From contig NZ_BMDR01000011.1 of assembly GCF_014635885.1 (NCBI RefSeq), positions 1-64,000 of the forward strand: a DNA stretch of 64,000 nucleotides, read 5' to 3'. The notes below the pieces were generated by a model. That model saw only the letters and a program-made list of their open reading frames with translations. It was not told the DNA's origin and searched no databases. Source of the DNA: Acinetobacter vivianii. GTDB taxonomy: Bacteria > Pseudomonadota > Gammaproteobacteria > Pseudomonadales > Moraxellaceae. The position numbers were made by a program, and so were the translations under genes. Shown in pieces: positions 1 through 9,168 of this stretch; positions within the stretch are counted from its first letter, which is position 1, and every line of letters begins with the position of its first letter.

Positions 1-3000
1 TGACATTGGCACAGCAGATGGCGAAGAAAATCTACAGGTTGCGAAAGAAGGCAATGACATCAAGTACAGCCTGAACCGTGACCTAAAAGTGGATAGCGTG
101 ACTGCTGGCGATACGGTCATCAATAACGAAGGACTAACCATTGCGGGTGGTCCAAGTGTCACTAAGTCTGGTATCGATGCAGGCGGTAATAAAATTACCA
201 ATGTTGCAGAAGGAACTGAAGGCACAGATGCGGTTAATAAAGACCAGTTAGACCAAGTTGTCGCAGATAATGATGCTCGTAATAGTAAGTTAGGTGAAAG
301 TACTGCGAATGCATTAGGTGGCGGCTCAACTTATGATCCAGAAACTGGCGCTATTTCAAATCCGAATTACAGCGTAAATGGCAATGATGTCAACAATGTA
401 GGTGATGCCATTGCTGAACTGGATAAAGGTTGGACCTTACAGACCAATGGTGAAAATGCAGCAGCAGTCAAAGCTGGCGATACCGTTGATATTGGTACAG
501 TCGACGGTGAAGAAAATCTACAAGTCGCGAAAGATGGTAATGACATTAAATACAGCCTGAACCGTGACTTGAAAGTGGATAGTGTGACTGCTGGCGATAC
601 TGTCATTAACAATGAAGGACTGACCATTGTAGGTGGTCCAAGTATCACCAAAGATGGCATTGATGCAGCTGGCAATAAAATTACCAATGTTGCGGCAGGA
701 ACAGAGGGCACAGATGCGGTTAATAAAGATCAGCTTGATCAGGTAGTCGCTGGTAATGATAACCGTACCAGTAAATTGGGCGAAAGTACGGCCAGCGGTT
801 TAGGCGGAGGTTCAACCTATGATCCAGTTACTGGCGCCATTTCGAGTCCGACCTATACGGTGAATGGTAGTGATGTCAATAATGTGGGGGATGCGATCAC
901 CGCATTAGACAAAGGCTGGACATTACAAAGCAATGGTGAAAATGCTGGTGCAGTGAAAGCAGGAGATCCTGTTGACATTGGTACAGTAGATGGCGAAGAA
1001 AACTTACAAGTCGCGAAAGACGGTAATGATATTAAATACAGTCTGAACCGTGATTTGAAAGTAGATAGCGTCACTGCAGGCGATACCCGTCTGGATAATA
1101 GTGGTGTCGAGGTTAAAGATGCTGTTGGCAACTCAACCACAATGGTGGCTGGTGGAACCATTGTTAAAGATGCTCAAGGCAATAGCACGGCAACGACAGC
1201 TGCGGGTACGACTATCAAAGATGTTCAAGGCAATAGTACGATTCTGAATGGTACAGGTCTGGCATTTACAGATGCATCAGGTGCACCAGTTGGGCCAAGT
1301 GTGAGCCGTACAGGTATTGATGCGGGTGGTGAGAAAATTACCAATGTCGCTGAGGGCGAAGTCGCTGCCGACTCGAAAGAGGCGATCAACGGTAGTCAGT
1401 TACACGCGCAAGGCGAAGGTGTGAAAGACATTATCGGTGGTGACACTGCTTATGATCCAGAGACTGGTCGCTATACCAATCCAAACATTGGTGGCACAGG
1501 CAAAGATAACCTGAATGATGCCATCGGTGCGGTTGGCGAAGCTGCAACCAAGGCGAAAACTACAGTGACTGAAGGTGACAACATGGTTGTCACTGAATCA
1601 ACCAATGCCGATGGCAGTACCAACTATGAAGTTGCAACTGCACGTGATGTGAACTTTGACTCGGTGCAAGTTGGTGACGTGAACATTGATGGTGCGACAG
1701 GTAAAATCAGTGGTGTGACTGCGGGTACGGTGAGTGCCGATTCAACTGAAGCGATCAACGGCAGTCAGCTCCATGCCCAAGGCGAAGGTGTGAAGAACAT
1801 CATTGGTGGTGACACTGCCTATGATCCAGAAACTGGTCGCTATACCAATCCAAACATTGGTGGTACGGGCAAGGACAACCTGAATGATGCCATTGGCGCT
1901 GTTGGCGAAGCTGCAACCAAGGCAAAAACTACGGTGACTGAAGGTGACAATATTGTTGTGACTGAATCAACTAATGCTGATGGTAGTACCAACTATGAGG
2001 TTGCAACAGCACGTGATGTGAACTTTGACTCGGTGCAAGTTGGTGACGTGAACATTGATAGTGCAACAGGTAAAATCAGTGGTGTGACTGCGGGTACGGT
2101 GAGTTCAGATTCAACTGAAGCGATTAACGGTAGTCAGTTATACGCTCAAGGCGAAGGCGTGAAGAACATTATCGGTGGTGACACTGCCTATGATCCAGAA
2201 ACTGGTCGTTATACCAACCCGAATATCGGTGGCACGGGCAAAGACAATCTGAATGATGCGATTGGTGCTGTTGGCGAAGCTGCGAAAGCTGCCAAAACCA
2301 CAGTGACTGAAGGCGATAACATCGTTGTCAGCGAAACGAAGAATGCTGATGGCAGTACCAATTATGAAGTTGCGACTGCACGCGATGTGAACTTTGATTC
2401 GGTGAAAGTCGGTGGCGTGAGCATTGATGGCACAACAGGCAAAATCAGTGGTGTTGCAGCAGGTGATGTGAATCCTGATTCAACGGATGCCATCAATGGT
2501 AGCCAATTGGCAGGTACAGCACAAAGCGTATCAGATGCCTTGGGTGGTGGTTCAACTGTCAATCCAGACGGTACAGTTAGTGCGCCAAATTACAATGTGA
2601 ATGGTAATAACGTCAATAATGTCGGTGATGCATTAGCTGAGCTGGATAAAGGTTGGACATTGCAAACCAATGGTGCCAATGCAGGTGCTGTGAAAGCGGG
2701 CGATACCGTTGATATCGGTACAGCAGATGGCGAAGAAAACTTACAGGTCAGCAAAGAAGGCAATGACATCAAGTACAGCCTGAACCGTGATCTGAAAGTA
2801 GACAGCGTCACTGCTGGTGATACGGTCATCAACAACGAAGGACTAACCATTGCGGGTGGTCCTAGTGTTACTCGGTCTGGTATTGATGCGGGTAATAACA
2901 AAATTACCAATGTTGCCGAAGGCACAGATGGTACAGATGCCGTTAATAAAGGTCAATTAGATCAAGTTGCTCAAGCATCTGATGATAAGTTGAATCATTT

Positions 3001-5356
3001 AGGTGAAAGCACAGCTGATGGTTTAGGGGGAGGTGCAACCTTCGATCCAAGAACTGGTGCAATTTCAAATCCGACTTATACCGTGAATGGCACTGATGTG
3101 AACAATGTCGGCGATGCGATTACCGCATTAGACAAAGGCTGGACACTACAAAGCAATGGTGAAAATGCAGCTGCGGTGAAAGCGGGTGACACCGTTGATA
3201 TCGGTACAGCAGATGGCGAGGAAAACCTACAGGTCAGCAAAGAAGGCAATGACATCAAGTACAGCCTGAACCGTGACCTGAAAGTGGACAGCGTGACTGC
3301 GGGCGATACCGTCATCAACACAGATGGATTGACCATTGCAGGTGGTCCAAGCGTGACCAAAGAGGGCATTGATGCAGGCGGTAAAAAACTCACCAATGTT
3401 GCCCCAGGTACGGTGAGCCCAGACTCAACCGATGCCATCAACGGCAGCCAGCTTCATGCTCAAGGCGAAGGTGTGAAAAACATCATTGGTGGTAACACCA
3501 CCTATGATCCGAACACCGGCAAATACACCAATCCAAATCTTGGTGGTACAGGCAAAGACAACATCAATGATGCCATTGGCGCAGTGGGCGATGCAGCGAA
3601 AGCGGCGAAAACCACAGTGACCGAAGGTGACAACATCGTTGTCAGCGAAACCAAAAATGCCGATGGCAGCACCAACTATGAAGTTGCTACTGCCAAAGAC
3701 GTGAAGTTCGACAGCGTGACCTCAACCGATGACGAAGGCAACGAAACCGTACTCACTGCCAAAGGCACCCAAGTCAAAGATGGCGAAGGTAATGAAGCAG
3801 AATACGGAGCGAAAGGCATCACCCTGCAAGACAAAGACGGTAATGGTACTGTTCTGAACCAAGGTGGCCTCAGCTTCGTTGATCCAATGGGCAACAACAT
3901 CGGACCAAGCATTACCGCAGGCGGCATTAATGCAGGCAATACCGTAATTGGTGGCGTCGCAGCAGGACGAGTTGCCGCGGATTCCCAAGACGCGATTAAC
4001 GGTAGTCAGCTCAGAGGCGTATCGGACAGCGTTGCAAACTCAATTGGTGGCAATACCACAGTCAATGATGACGGTACGATCAACACCAGCAATGTGGGTA
4101 ACACAGGCAAAGACAACGTCCATGATGCGATTGACTCAGTCCGCGATGCAGCAGAAAAAGCCAAATCAACGGTGAGTGAAGGCAAAAACATTGTGGTGAA
4201 AGAAAGCAAGAATGCGGATGGCAGTACGGACTACGAAGTATCAACCTCACCAGATATGGAAGTGGACAGTGTGACTGCTGGCGATACCCGAGTAGATGGA
4301 GATGGCTTACACATCGAAGGTGGCCCAAGTGTGACCAAAGACGGCATCGATGCAGGTGACAAGAAAATCACAGGTGTTGAAGACGGAACGATTGCAGAAG
4401 GCTCGAAAGATGCCATCAACGGCGGTCAGGTCAAAGACATCACGGATAGCGTTCGCGATGCGATTGGAGGCAACACCACCGTCAATGAAGACGGCACGAT
4501 CAACACCAAAGATGTCGGTGGAACAGGTCATGACAACATCAACGATGCAATCGCTTCTGTTAAGAACGAGGCCAAAGGTGCGAAATCAACGGTGAGCAAA
4601 GGTGATGATAACGTCAAGGTGACAGCACGTAAGAACGATGATGGCAGCACAGACTACGAAGTTGGTTTAGAAGACAAGATCAAGGTGAAAGAAGTTGAAG
4701 CTGATCAAGTCAATGCTGGACAGGTTAATGTCAAAGGAGACAACGGTTCAACGACGATCACAGGAGACGGTGTGAGCGTTACAGGTCCGAACGGAGAAAA
4801 AGGCCCGAGCATGACAACCGATGGCATTAATGCTGGCGGTAAGAAAGTGAAAGGTGTTGCAGACGGACGGATTGAGAAAGGCTCACAAGAAGCGATCAAT
4901 GGTGGCCAGTTACATCAATCCTATGAAGATGTTGGTGCTGCGTTGGGAGGTGGAGCAGGTTATGACCCAGAGAAAGGCTGGAAAGGACCGAGCTACAACG
5001 TTGCAGGTGGCAGTTATAACAATGTTGGTGATGCGTTGGGTGCGATTGATGACCGTGTGACGAACTTGAGTGATCAAATGCAACAGGCTTTCTACGATAC
5101 CAACCAACGTATTGATGATGTTAAAAAGCATGCCAATGCTGGTATTGCGGCAGCAATGGCGTTGGAAGCAGCACCTTATCTTGCGGGTAAATATACCTAT
5201 GCAGTGGGCGCGGCTTATCACGGTGGAGAAAATGCAGTTGGTGTCACGCTGCGTAAGACAGCCGATAATGGACGTTGGTCTCTTTCAGGTGGTGTTGCAG
5301 CCGCATCGCAAGGTGATCCAAGTTTCCGTGTTGGCTTAAGTGGTTCATTTGATTAA
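1..5356 (+). CDS. Trimeric autotransporter adhesin (Ata/AtaA type), 3' part
   Basis: This frame is open from the first bases of the window to a TAA at 5354-5356, so the 5' end (signal peptide, head) lies outside. The product is a surface fibre of the type Vc secretion family that mediates adhesion as a homotrimer. The repeats contain Trp-ring segments (GWTLQTNGENA and variants, near 430, 920, 2650 and 3140), GIN-like stretches and neck motifs such as ITNVAEGTEGTDAVNKDQLD. The last roughly 90 residues are a YadA-type membrane anchor (from about 5080), ending in alternating hydrophobic strands and a final Phe-Asp. Many blocks are nearly identical at the DNA level. A small periplasmic gene follows after a hairpin. 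The family call is firm; which adhesin orthologue it is cannot be decided without the N-terminus. Confidence 0.95.
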   Translation, partial: DIGTADGEENLQVAKEGNDIKYSLNRDLKVDSVTAGDTVINNEGLTIAGGPSVTKSGIDAGGNKITNVAEGTEGTDAVNKDQLDQVVADNDARNSKLGESTANALGGGSTYDPETGAISNPNYSVNGNDVNNVGDAIAELDKGWTLQTNGENAAAVKAGDTVDIGTVDGEENLQVAKDGNDIKYSLNRDLKVDSVTAGDTVINNEGLTIVGGPSITKDGIDAAGNKITNVAAGTEGTDAVNKDQLDQVVAGNDNRTSKLGESTASGLGGGSTYDPVTGAISSPTYTVNGSDVNNVGDAITALDKGWTLQSNGENAGAVKAGDPVDIGTVDGEENLQVAKDGNDIKYSLNRDLKVDSVTAGDTRLDNSGVEVKDAVGNSTTMVAGGTIVKDAQGNSTATTAAGTTIKDVQGNSTILNGTGLAFTDASGAPVGPSVSRTGIDAGGEKITNVAEGEVAADSKEAINGSQLHAQGEGVKDIIGGDTAYDPETGRYTNPNIGGTGKDNLNDAIGAVGEAATKAKTTVTEGDNMVVTESTNADGSTNYEVATARDVNFDSVQVGDVNIDGATGKISGVTAGTVSADSTEAINGSQLHAQGEGVKNIIGGDTAYDPETGRYTNPNIGGTGKDNLNDAIGAVGEAATKAKTTVTEGDNIVVTESTNADGSTNYEVATARDVNFDSVQVGDVNIDSATGKISGVTAGTVSSDSTEAINGSQLYAQGEGVKNIIGGDTAYDPETGRYTNPNIGGTGKDNLNDAIGAVGEAAKAAKTTVTEGDNIVVSETKNADGSTNYEVATARDVNFDSVKVGGVSIDGTTGKISGVAAGDVNPDSTDAINGSQLAGTAQSVSDALGGGSTVNPDGTVSAPNYNVNGNNVNNVGDALAELDKGWTLQTNGANAGAVKAGDTVDIGTADGEENLQVSKEGNDIKYSLNRDLKVDSVTAGDTVINNEGLTIAGGPSVTRSGIDAGNNKITNVAEGTDGTDAVNKGQLDQVAQASDDKLNHLGESTADGLGGGATFDPRTGAISNPTYTVNGTDVNNVGDAITALDKGWTLQSNGENAAAVKAGDTVDIGTADGEENLQVSKEGNDIKYSLNRDLKVDSVTAGDTVINTDGLTIAGGPSVTKEGIDAGGKKLTNVAPGTVSPDSTDAINGSQLHAQGEGVKNIIGGNTTYDPNTGKYTNPNLGGTGKDNINDAIGAVGDAAKAAKTTVTEGDNIVVSETKNADGSTNYEVATAKDVKFDSVTSTDDEGNETVLTAKGTQVKDGEGNEAEYGAKGITLQDKDGNGTVLNQGGLSFVDPMGNNIGPSITAGGINAGNTVIGGVAAGRVAADSQDAINGSQLRGVSDSVANSIGGNTTVNDDGTINTSNVGNTGKDNVHDAIDSVRDAAEKAKSTVSEGKNIVVKESKNADGSTDYEVSTSPDMEVDSVTAGDTRVDGDGLHIEGGPSVTKDGIDAGDKKITGVEDGTIAEGSKDAINGGQVKDITDSVRDAIGGNTTVNEDGTINTKDVGGTGHDNINDAIASVKNEAKGAKSTVSKGDDNVKVTARKNDDGSTDYEVGLEDKIKVKEVEADQVNAGQVNVKGDNGSTTITGDGVSVTGPNGEKGPSMTTDGINAGGKKVKGVADGRIEKGSQEAINGGQLHQSYEDVGAALGGGAGYDPEKGWKGPSYNVAGGSYNNVGDALGAIDDRVTNLSDQMQQAFYDTNQRIDDVKKHANAGIAAAMALEAAPYLAGKYTYAVGAAYHGGENAVGVTLRKTADNGRWSLSGGVAAASQGDPSFRVGLSGSFD
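92..1063 (+). repeat. 486-bp tandem coding repeats in the adhesin
   Basis: The block encoding VDSVTAGDT recurs at 92, 578 and 1064, an exact period of 486 bp (162 codons), each unit carrying a Trp-ring, a GIN-like part and a neck. The same period reappears between 2801 and 3287. Spacing is conserved to the base, as expected from unequal recombination under frame constraint. Confidence 0.85.
1412..2518 (+). repeat. Three 369-bp tandem coding repeats in the adhesin
   Basis: The block beginning GEGVK.IIGG recurs at 1412, 1781 and 2150, giving a period of 369 bp (123 codons). The first two units are nearly identical; the third diverges toward its end. A related but separate copy starts near 3473. 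Confidence 0.85.
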
Positions 5357-5373
5357 TCCTAAATTTATCTATG

Positions 5374-5400
5374 AAGGAGAGCCGTCAGGTTCTCCTTTCT
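5374..5400 (+). terminator. Hairpin between adhesin gene and its partner gene
   Basis: A 10-bp stem, AAGGAGAGCC paired with GGTTCTCCTT (one G-T pair), encloses the loop GTCA and is followed by a weak T-rich tail (TCTT). It lies 18 bp after the adhesin stop. It could be a partial terminator that lowers expression of the downstream gene, or an mRNA-stabilising end. Confidence 0.6.
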
Positions 5401-5428
5401 TCCCAACAATAAAGAAGTGAGAACAGAT

Positions 5429-5824
5429 ATGAATAAGATTCAAACTTTAATGATGATTGCACTTGCGGGCATTGCATTTAATAGTCAGGCAAATACGGAA
5501 GCTCAAGCAGGATTAGAACAATCTCAGGAAATCACTTTCCCAGAAATAAACAAGAGTTATCTGAAACAGGTAAAACGTTATGAATATAACGACGTTGCCC
5601 GTTTAGATGTCGGACTGAATAAGGATCAGCTTCGCCATCTGCTTGGAAATCCGCATTTTAATGAAGGATTGTTTGCTGTTAAAACATGGAATTACGTGCT
5701 GGATATTCGTGTACCGAATACACAGGATTATAAACGGTGTGAATTACGTATTGATTTTAATAAAGAATATATTGCTGAACGTCTATCTTGGAAAGAAGAT
5801 GGGTGTCAGGGATTGATAAGTTAG
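5429..5824 (+). CDS. Small periplasmic BamE/SmpA-like protein, TpgA-like partner of the adhesin
   Basis: The ATG at 5429 is preferred over an in-frame GTG at 5417 because it starts directly with a signal peptide ([17 protein letters not shown], cleavage near SQA-N). The mature part carries the SmpA/OmlA pattern: a [16 protein letters not shown] segment, then a Trp-Asn-Tyr strand and a Cys-rich end. In Acinetobacter Tol5, the AtaA adhesin is co-encoded with TpgA, a periplasmic protein with a BamE-like part plus an OmpA-type peptidoglycan-binding domain. Position and domain fit TpgA, but at 131 residues this protein has only the BamE-like part, and no OmpA-like sequence follows in any frame. 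The role in adhesin anchoring is inferred. Confidence 0.75.
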   Translation: MNKIQTLMMIALAGIAFNSQANTEAQAGLEQSQEITFPEINKSYLKQVKRYEYNDVARLDVGLNKDQLRHLLGNPHFNEGLFAVKTWNYVLDIRVPNTQDYKRCELRIDFNKEYIAERLSWKEDGCQGLIS

Positions 5825-6117
5825 AATTTTTAATTCAGTTGAATACATTGCTTATGGTTTATTGAAACAAGACAGGCCAATAAGATTGCGCTTTTATATC
5901 AATAAGCCATAAGTGTTGAGGATTTATTTTAATAAGAATCTGAATTATATAAATTAAATATATTTATCATCGTTTTGTTCTACATGAAAGTGAATGTACA
6001 GTTCATTATATTTTTATTTAATTTTCCTAAAATGTTTGTTCTGTTGTTCTAAACTGTTTAAGATCGATTTTAAAAGTCTGTTACGCTTTAGTAAGAGATG
6101 AAAATGAGATAAATAAT

Positions 6118-6843
6118 ATGTTTCATACTTTTTCACATAGTGAAAAAAATATAAAGCTGCATATTATTGAAATTGGAAATAAAGAGCTAAAACATGCAGT
6201 TATCTTTTTTCTGTTAGAGGTAGAGACCTTTTTTTCTATAATTAATAAATTATCTTTAGATTATTTTAGAGTGGTATTGATCTATCGATGTGATGTATTA
6301 AGTCGGGAGTTTTTACTTAAGGAATTTGAAAAAAGCATTAAATATTTACTTGATCATCTCAATATGGAAAGTACGCATTGTATTCTAGAGTCAGGTCTTG
6401 ATGATATTTATAAAACTTCATTGTGCTCAAGGCAGATATTTGATTTTACTACGGTTTGTAAAACCTTTGATGAGTTCAGTATCGAGGATTTTTTTAGATT
6501 ATATCCACGAGGACACAAAGACTCTGTTGGTTTTATTGAAAAGGTAAATGAACAAATCAATGAGACATTGTCAGAAGGAGAGCCTTATCTTTTCAAAGTT
6601 GCAAAAAAAATGAGATTAACACCACGAGTGTTATCTAAAAAAATAATCACTGAAGGCGAGGAATTTAAAGCGCTCGTCAAACAAAAAAGATATGAAAAAG
6701 CATTAATTTTACTGCAAGATAAAGATGTGAGCCTATCTGATATCGCGTATACGTTAGGTTACACAGAGCACAGCGCATTTACACGTGCTTTTAGGGGTTG
6801 GACAGGGTGCTCACCTGGCCAATTTAGAAAGTATTTCAGGTAA
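6118..6843 (+). CDS. AraC-family transcriptional regulator
   Basis: This protein of 241 residues has an unrecognised N-terminal half (about 1-140, no cupin pattern seen) and a typical AraC double helix-turn-helix at the C-terminus. The second helix pair shows the family signature LSDIAYTLGYTEHSAFTRAF followed by GCSPGQFRKYF. It is cytoplasmic and DNA-binding; the effector and targets are unknown. The gene is clearly more AT-rich than the housekeeping genes around it and is followed 20 bp later by a LysR-type gene on the same strand, so the two may be co-transcribed and of foreign origin. A roughly 290-bp AT-rich region precedes it. Confidence 0.85.
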   Translation: MFHTFSHSEKNIKLHIIEIGNKELKHAVIFFLLEVETFFSIINKLSLDYFRVVLIYRCDVLSREFLLKEFEKSIKYLLDHLNMESTHCILESGLDDIYKTSLCSRQIFDFTTVCKTFDEFSIEDFFRLYPRGHKDSVGFIEKVNEQINETLSEGEPYLFKVAKKMRLTPRVLSKKIITEGEEFKALVKQKRYEKALILLQDKDVSLSDIAYTLGYTEHSAFTRAFRGWTGCSPGQFRKYFR

Positions 6844-6863
6844 CTATTGTGAGGTGTATAAAT

Positions 6864-7757
6864 TTGGATATTAGGGATCTAAAAGCTTTTATATACGTTG
6901 TTGATAATCAATCAATAACGATTGCTTCAGAGAAGTTAGGCGTGAAGCAATCAACAGTCACCAAGCGCATTTATAATGTTGAAGGAAAAGTAAAAGGTGC
7001 GCTACTAAATAGAAAAACGCGCCCCCTGCAGTTGACACGGTTAGGGGAAAAAGTTTACTTCAAAGGATGCTTTATCTTAAAGCAATTAGAATTACTCAAA
7101 AGTTTTCACTATGAAAACAATGAAATTTTTGAAAAAGTAGTAAAGATTGGAATACCACAAACACTGATTGATGATTTATTGGATACCGTTATCTATGAAT
7201 CGAAACAGGTGACTCATCTTTCTGAAATTGATATTTCGAGTGGTTGGGGACGTAGTCTGGTTCAACAAATTCACGAGGGTGAAATTGATCTGGCTGCATT
7301 GATGATTCCATCAAACCTCGAGCTTCCGGAAAATATAAATTTCTCAAAGATTGGAACACTTCCTTTTGTGATTGTGGGTAAAAAAGGAGAAGCTTATAAA
7401 TATAATAGTTTGGAAAAATGTAGTAAAAAAGGTTGGATTTTACATCCAGAAGGATGTTGCTTCAGAGAAAGTTTGGCTAAAGTTTTATACGATAAGCAGT
7501 TAGGATTTTATATCAACAAAGAAATCTTTGGCGTTGAATTTCAATTACAAAGTATTTTGAAAGGTGAAGGCTTAGGTGTCTTTCCTAAACCTTTTTTCGA
7601 TAAATTCTCATTAGAAAATAGTGATTTAGAAGTTATTGAGTTAGATGATTTTTCTCTACATTTAAATGTTGGTGTCGTGATCTCTCAGTATATAGGCATT
7701 GATCAAGCCGATTCTTTTATTAAAATCATTAAAAAACATTATTTTAATGATAATTAA
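6864..7757 (+). CDS. LysR-family transcriptional regulator
   Basis: I chose the TTG at 6864, 7 bp after GAGGTG (6851-6856), because it gives the usual LysR beginning MDIRDLKAFIYVVDNQS; an in-frame GTG at 6849 would add five residues. The N-terminal winged helix-turn-helix covers about residues 1-60 (SITIASEKLGVKQSTVTKRI). The rest is a substrate-binding domain of the periplasmic-binding-protein fold. At about 297 residues it has normal family length. Base composition is AT-rich like the preceding AraC-type gene. The effector is unknown, and the nearest possible target is the convergent decarboxylase-like gene. Confidence 0.85.
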   Translation: MDIRDLKAFIYVVDNQSITIASEKLGVKQSTVTKRIYNVEGKVKGALLNRKTRPLQLTRLGEKVYFKGCFILKQLELLKSFHYENNEIFEKVVKIGIPQTLIDDLLDTVIYESKQVTHLSEIDISSGWGRSLVQQIHEGEIDLAALMIPSNLELPENINFSKIGTLPFVIVGKKGEAYKYNSLEKCSKKGWILHPEGCCFRESLAKVLYDKQLGFYINKEIFGVEFQLQSILKGEGLGVFPKPFFDKFSLENSDLEVIELDDFSLHLNVGVVISQYIGIDQADSFIKIIKKHYFNDN

Positions 7758-7863
7758 GTAAACGGTATAAAAGTATACCTAAGAGACTGATTACGTTATC
7801 CATCGCTAAAACAAGCCATTATTCTGGAATAGCATCATCTTTTAAAGTTTACACAACATATTT

Positions 7864-7894
7864 AAAAAGCCCTTAATGTATAAGGGCTTTTTTA
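7864..7894. terminator. Bidirectional intrinsic terminator
   Basis: AAAAAGCCCTTA and TAAGGGCTTTTT pair across a 5-base loop, with T runs on both strands. It lies between the LysR-type gene and the convergent decarboxylase-like gene and can serve both. Confidence 0.85.
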
Positions 7895-7937
7895 GAAAAT
7901 AAATTTATATTTTATTGAAAAGATAATAAAAAACTCC

Positions 7938-8324
7938 TTATAGATCATTTTGATATTCATTAATCACTTCAAGTGCTGCTCTAAAGGCTTCCTGAGTTGC
8001 AGGTGCGCCGCAATATGGCAGGCTATGTAATAAGACTTCCTGAATTTCCTCTACACTGGCGCCATTGTTTAAAGCTCCACGAATATGTCCTTTGAGTTCA
8101 GTTGGACTTTTCAGTGCGGTTAAGAAAGCGATTGTCACTAGAGAGCGATATTTACGTGGTAATACACCTTCGCGTTGCCAAGTTGATCCCCAAGCATGTT
8201 CATTAATCCAGTCTTGTAACGGTTGTGTGAAAGGCACGGTATTGTCTTGTGCACGCTTTACAAATGATTCGCCCATAACTTCAGTACGAACTTTTAATCC
8301 ATTTTCAAAATCTTGTTGTGACAT
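7938..8324 (-). CDS. Carboxymuconolactone decarboxylase family protein
   Basis: This 128-residue protein matches the CMD family over its whole length, resembling the gamma-carboxymuconolactone decarboxylase PcaC: an N-terminal GLKVRTEVMGE-like segment, then PRKYRSLVTIAFLTAL, HIRGALNNGAS and EEIQEVLLHSLPYCGAP. PcaC acts in protocatechuate degradation, but no other pca gene is nearby. The conserved Cys is a lone one (YCGAP), without the CxxC of AhpD peroxidases. It is transcribed alone, convergent with the LysR-type gene. Substrate is unproven. Confidence 0.8.
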   Translation of the reverse strand: MSQQDFENGLKVRTEVMGESFVKRAQDNTVPFTQPLQDWINEHAWGSTWQREGVLPRKYRSLVTIAFLTALKSPTELKGHIRGALNNGASVEEIQEVLLHSLPYCGAPATQEAFRAALEVINEYQNDL

Positions 8325-8499
8325 ATTTTTTACTCTTTTAAGAATGCAACAGAAGAGATGATGTTTCGAAACCTACTTCATCCTAACTGAATCAGGCAAT
8401 AAGCTAAAGTCATCGCGTTTGACTGGCGGTTCTCAAGTTGGATGATAGATATTCTGCAAAGAAGATGATGAGCCATTGAAGATCAGCAGGGGTGCACTT

Positions 8500-8523
8500 G
8501 TGGATAAATGAAGACATATCCAC
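8500..8523. repeat. Short inverted repeat upstream of the CMD-family gene
   Basis: GTGGATA and TATCCAC form a perfect 7-bp inverted repeat with a 10-bp spacer in the gap between the decarboxylase-like gene and the flavin reductase gene. It may be an operator; nothing links it to a known regulator. Confidence 0.35.
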
Positions 8524-8590
8524 ATTAGGTGGAGTGCTAAACAGAAGATTTTAATTTAAGGCGGAAATAGGATTGATACAAAAGCTGAAG

Positions 8591-9082
8591 TTAAGCGATT
8601 TCCGTCAGCCCCACTTGATGATAAGCACGATTAAAATAAACCAGACTTTGATCATGATGGCTTTTCTTAATCGCCACAATACGACAAATAAAGATGGTAT
8701 GGGTTCCGACTTCTTGAATCTGCTCGATTTCACAATCAAAATTGACCAGCGCATCTTCTAAGACTGGTGCACCTGTTTCTAATTCTGTCCAGATACCATG
8801 TTTGAATCTTTCTTCTGGGCTTAATCGGGATGAAAACGCTTTAGAAATATGTTCATGCTGAGCGCTTAACACATTTACGGTGAGGTTTTTATTTTCCACA
8901 AAATGTGTATGGGAACTCGATGCTTTATTCATGCAGACCAATAATGTCGGAGGCGTGTCGGTAACGCTACACACAGCAGAGGCCGTGAATCCATAACGAC
9001 CAGACAGGCCAGCCGTGGTAATGACATTGACGGCACTGGTTAACAAAGACATTGCATTTCTAAAGTCTGTCGCTTCAATCAT
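8591..9082 (-). CDS. Flavin reductase family protein
   Basis: The ATG at 9082 sits 8 bp after GGGA, so it is preferred to the GTG just before it. The 163-residue protein belongs to the flavin reductase-like (HpaC/RutF type) family: FRNAMSLLTSAVNVITT at the N-terminus, GFTASAVCSVTDTPPTLLVC as the flavin-binding strand-loop, and a late YFNRAYHQVG motif. Such enzymes use NAD(P)H to make free reduced flavin for a partner oxygenase. It lies about 90 bp downstream of mesD on the same strand. This suggests it supplies reduced flavin to the oxygen-dependent MesD/MesX system, which is an inference from context. Confidence 0.88.
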   Translation of the reverse strand: MIEATDFRNAMSLLTSAVNVITTAGLSGRYGFTASAVCSVTDTPPTLLVCMNKASSSHTHFVENKNLTVNVLSAQHEHISKAFSSRLSPEERFKHGIWTELETGAPVLEDALVNFDCEIEQIQEVGTHTIFICRIVAIKKSHHDQSLVYFNRAYHQVGLTEIA

Positions 9083-9168
9083 CACTTTATTCCCAAATTG
9101 AACCTGATCTTTTGAGGAGGTTAAGGGCTAGTTTATGTAACCCTTAACCCTCAAGAGATTGGTAAATA

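Noticed and set aside
1..5356. Long open frames on the opposite strand of the adhesin gene and a CRISPR-like look of its repeats
   Set aside because: The repeats are long, in-frame and coding with a complete autotransporter anchor. The antisense frames simply mirror the repetitive Val/Thr/Gly codons.
7938..8324. Part of a protocatechuate (pca) degradation operon
   Set aside because: No other pca gene is near, and the family includes many unrelated members.
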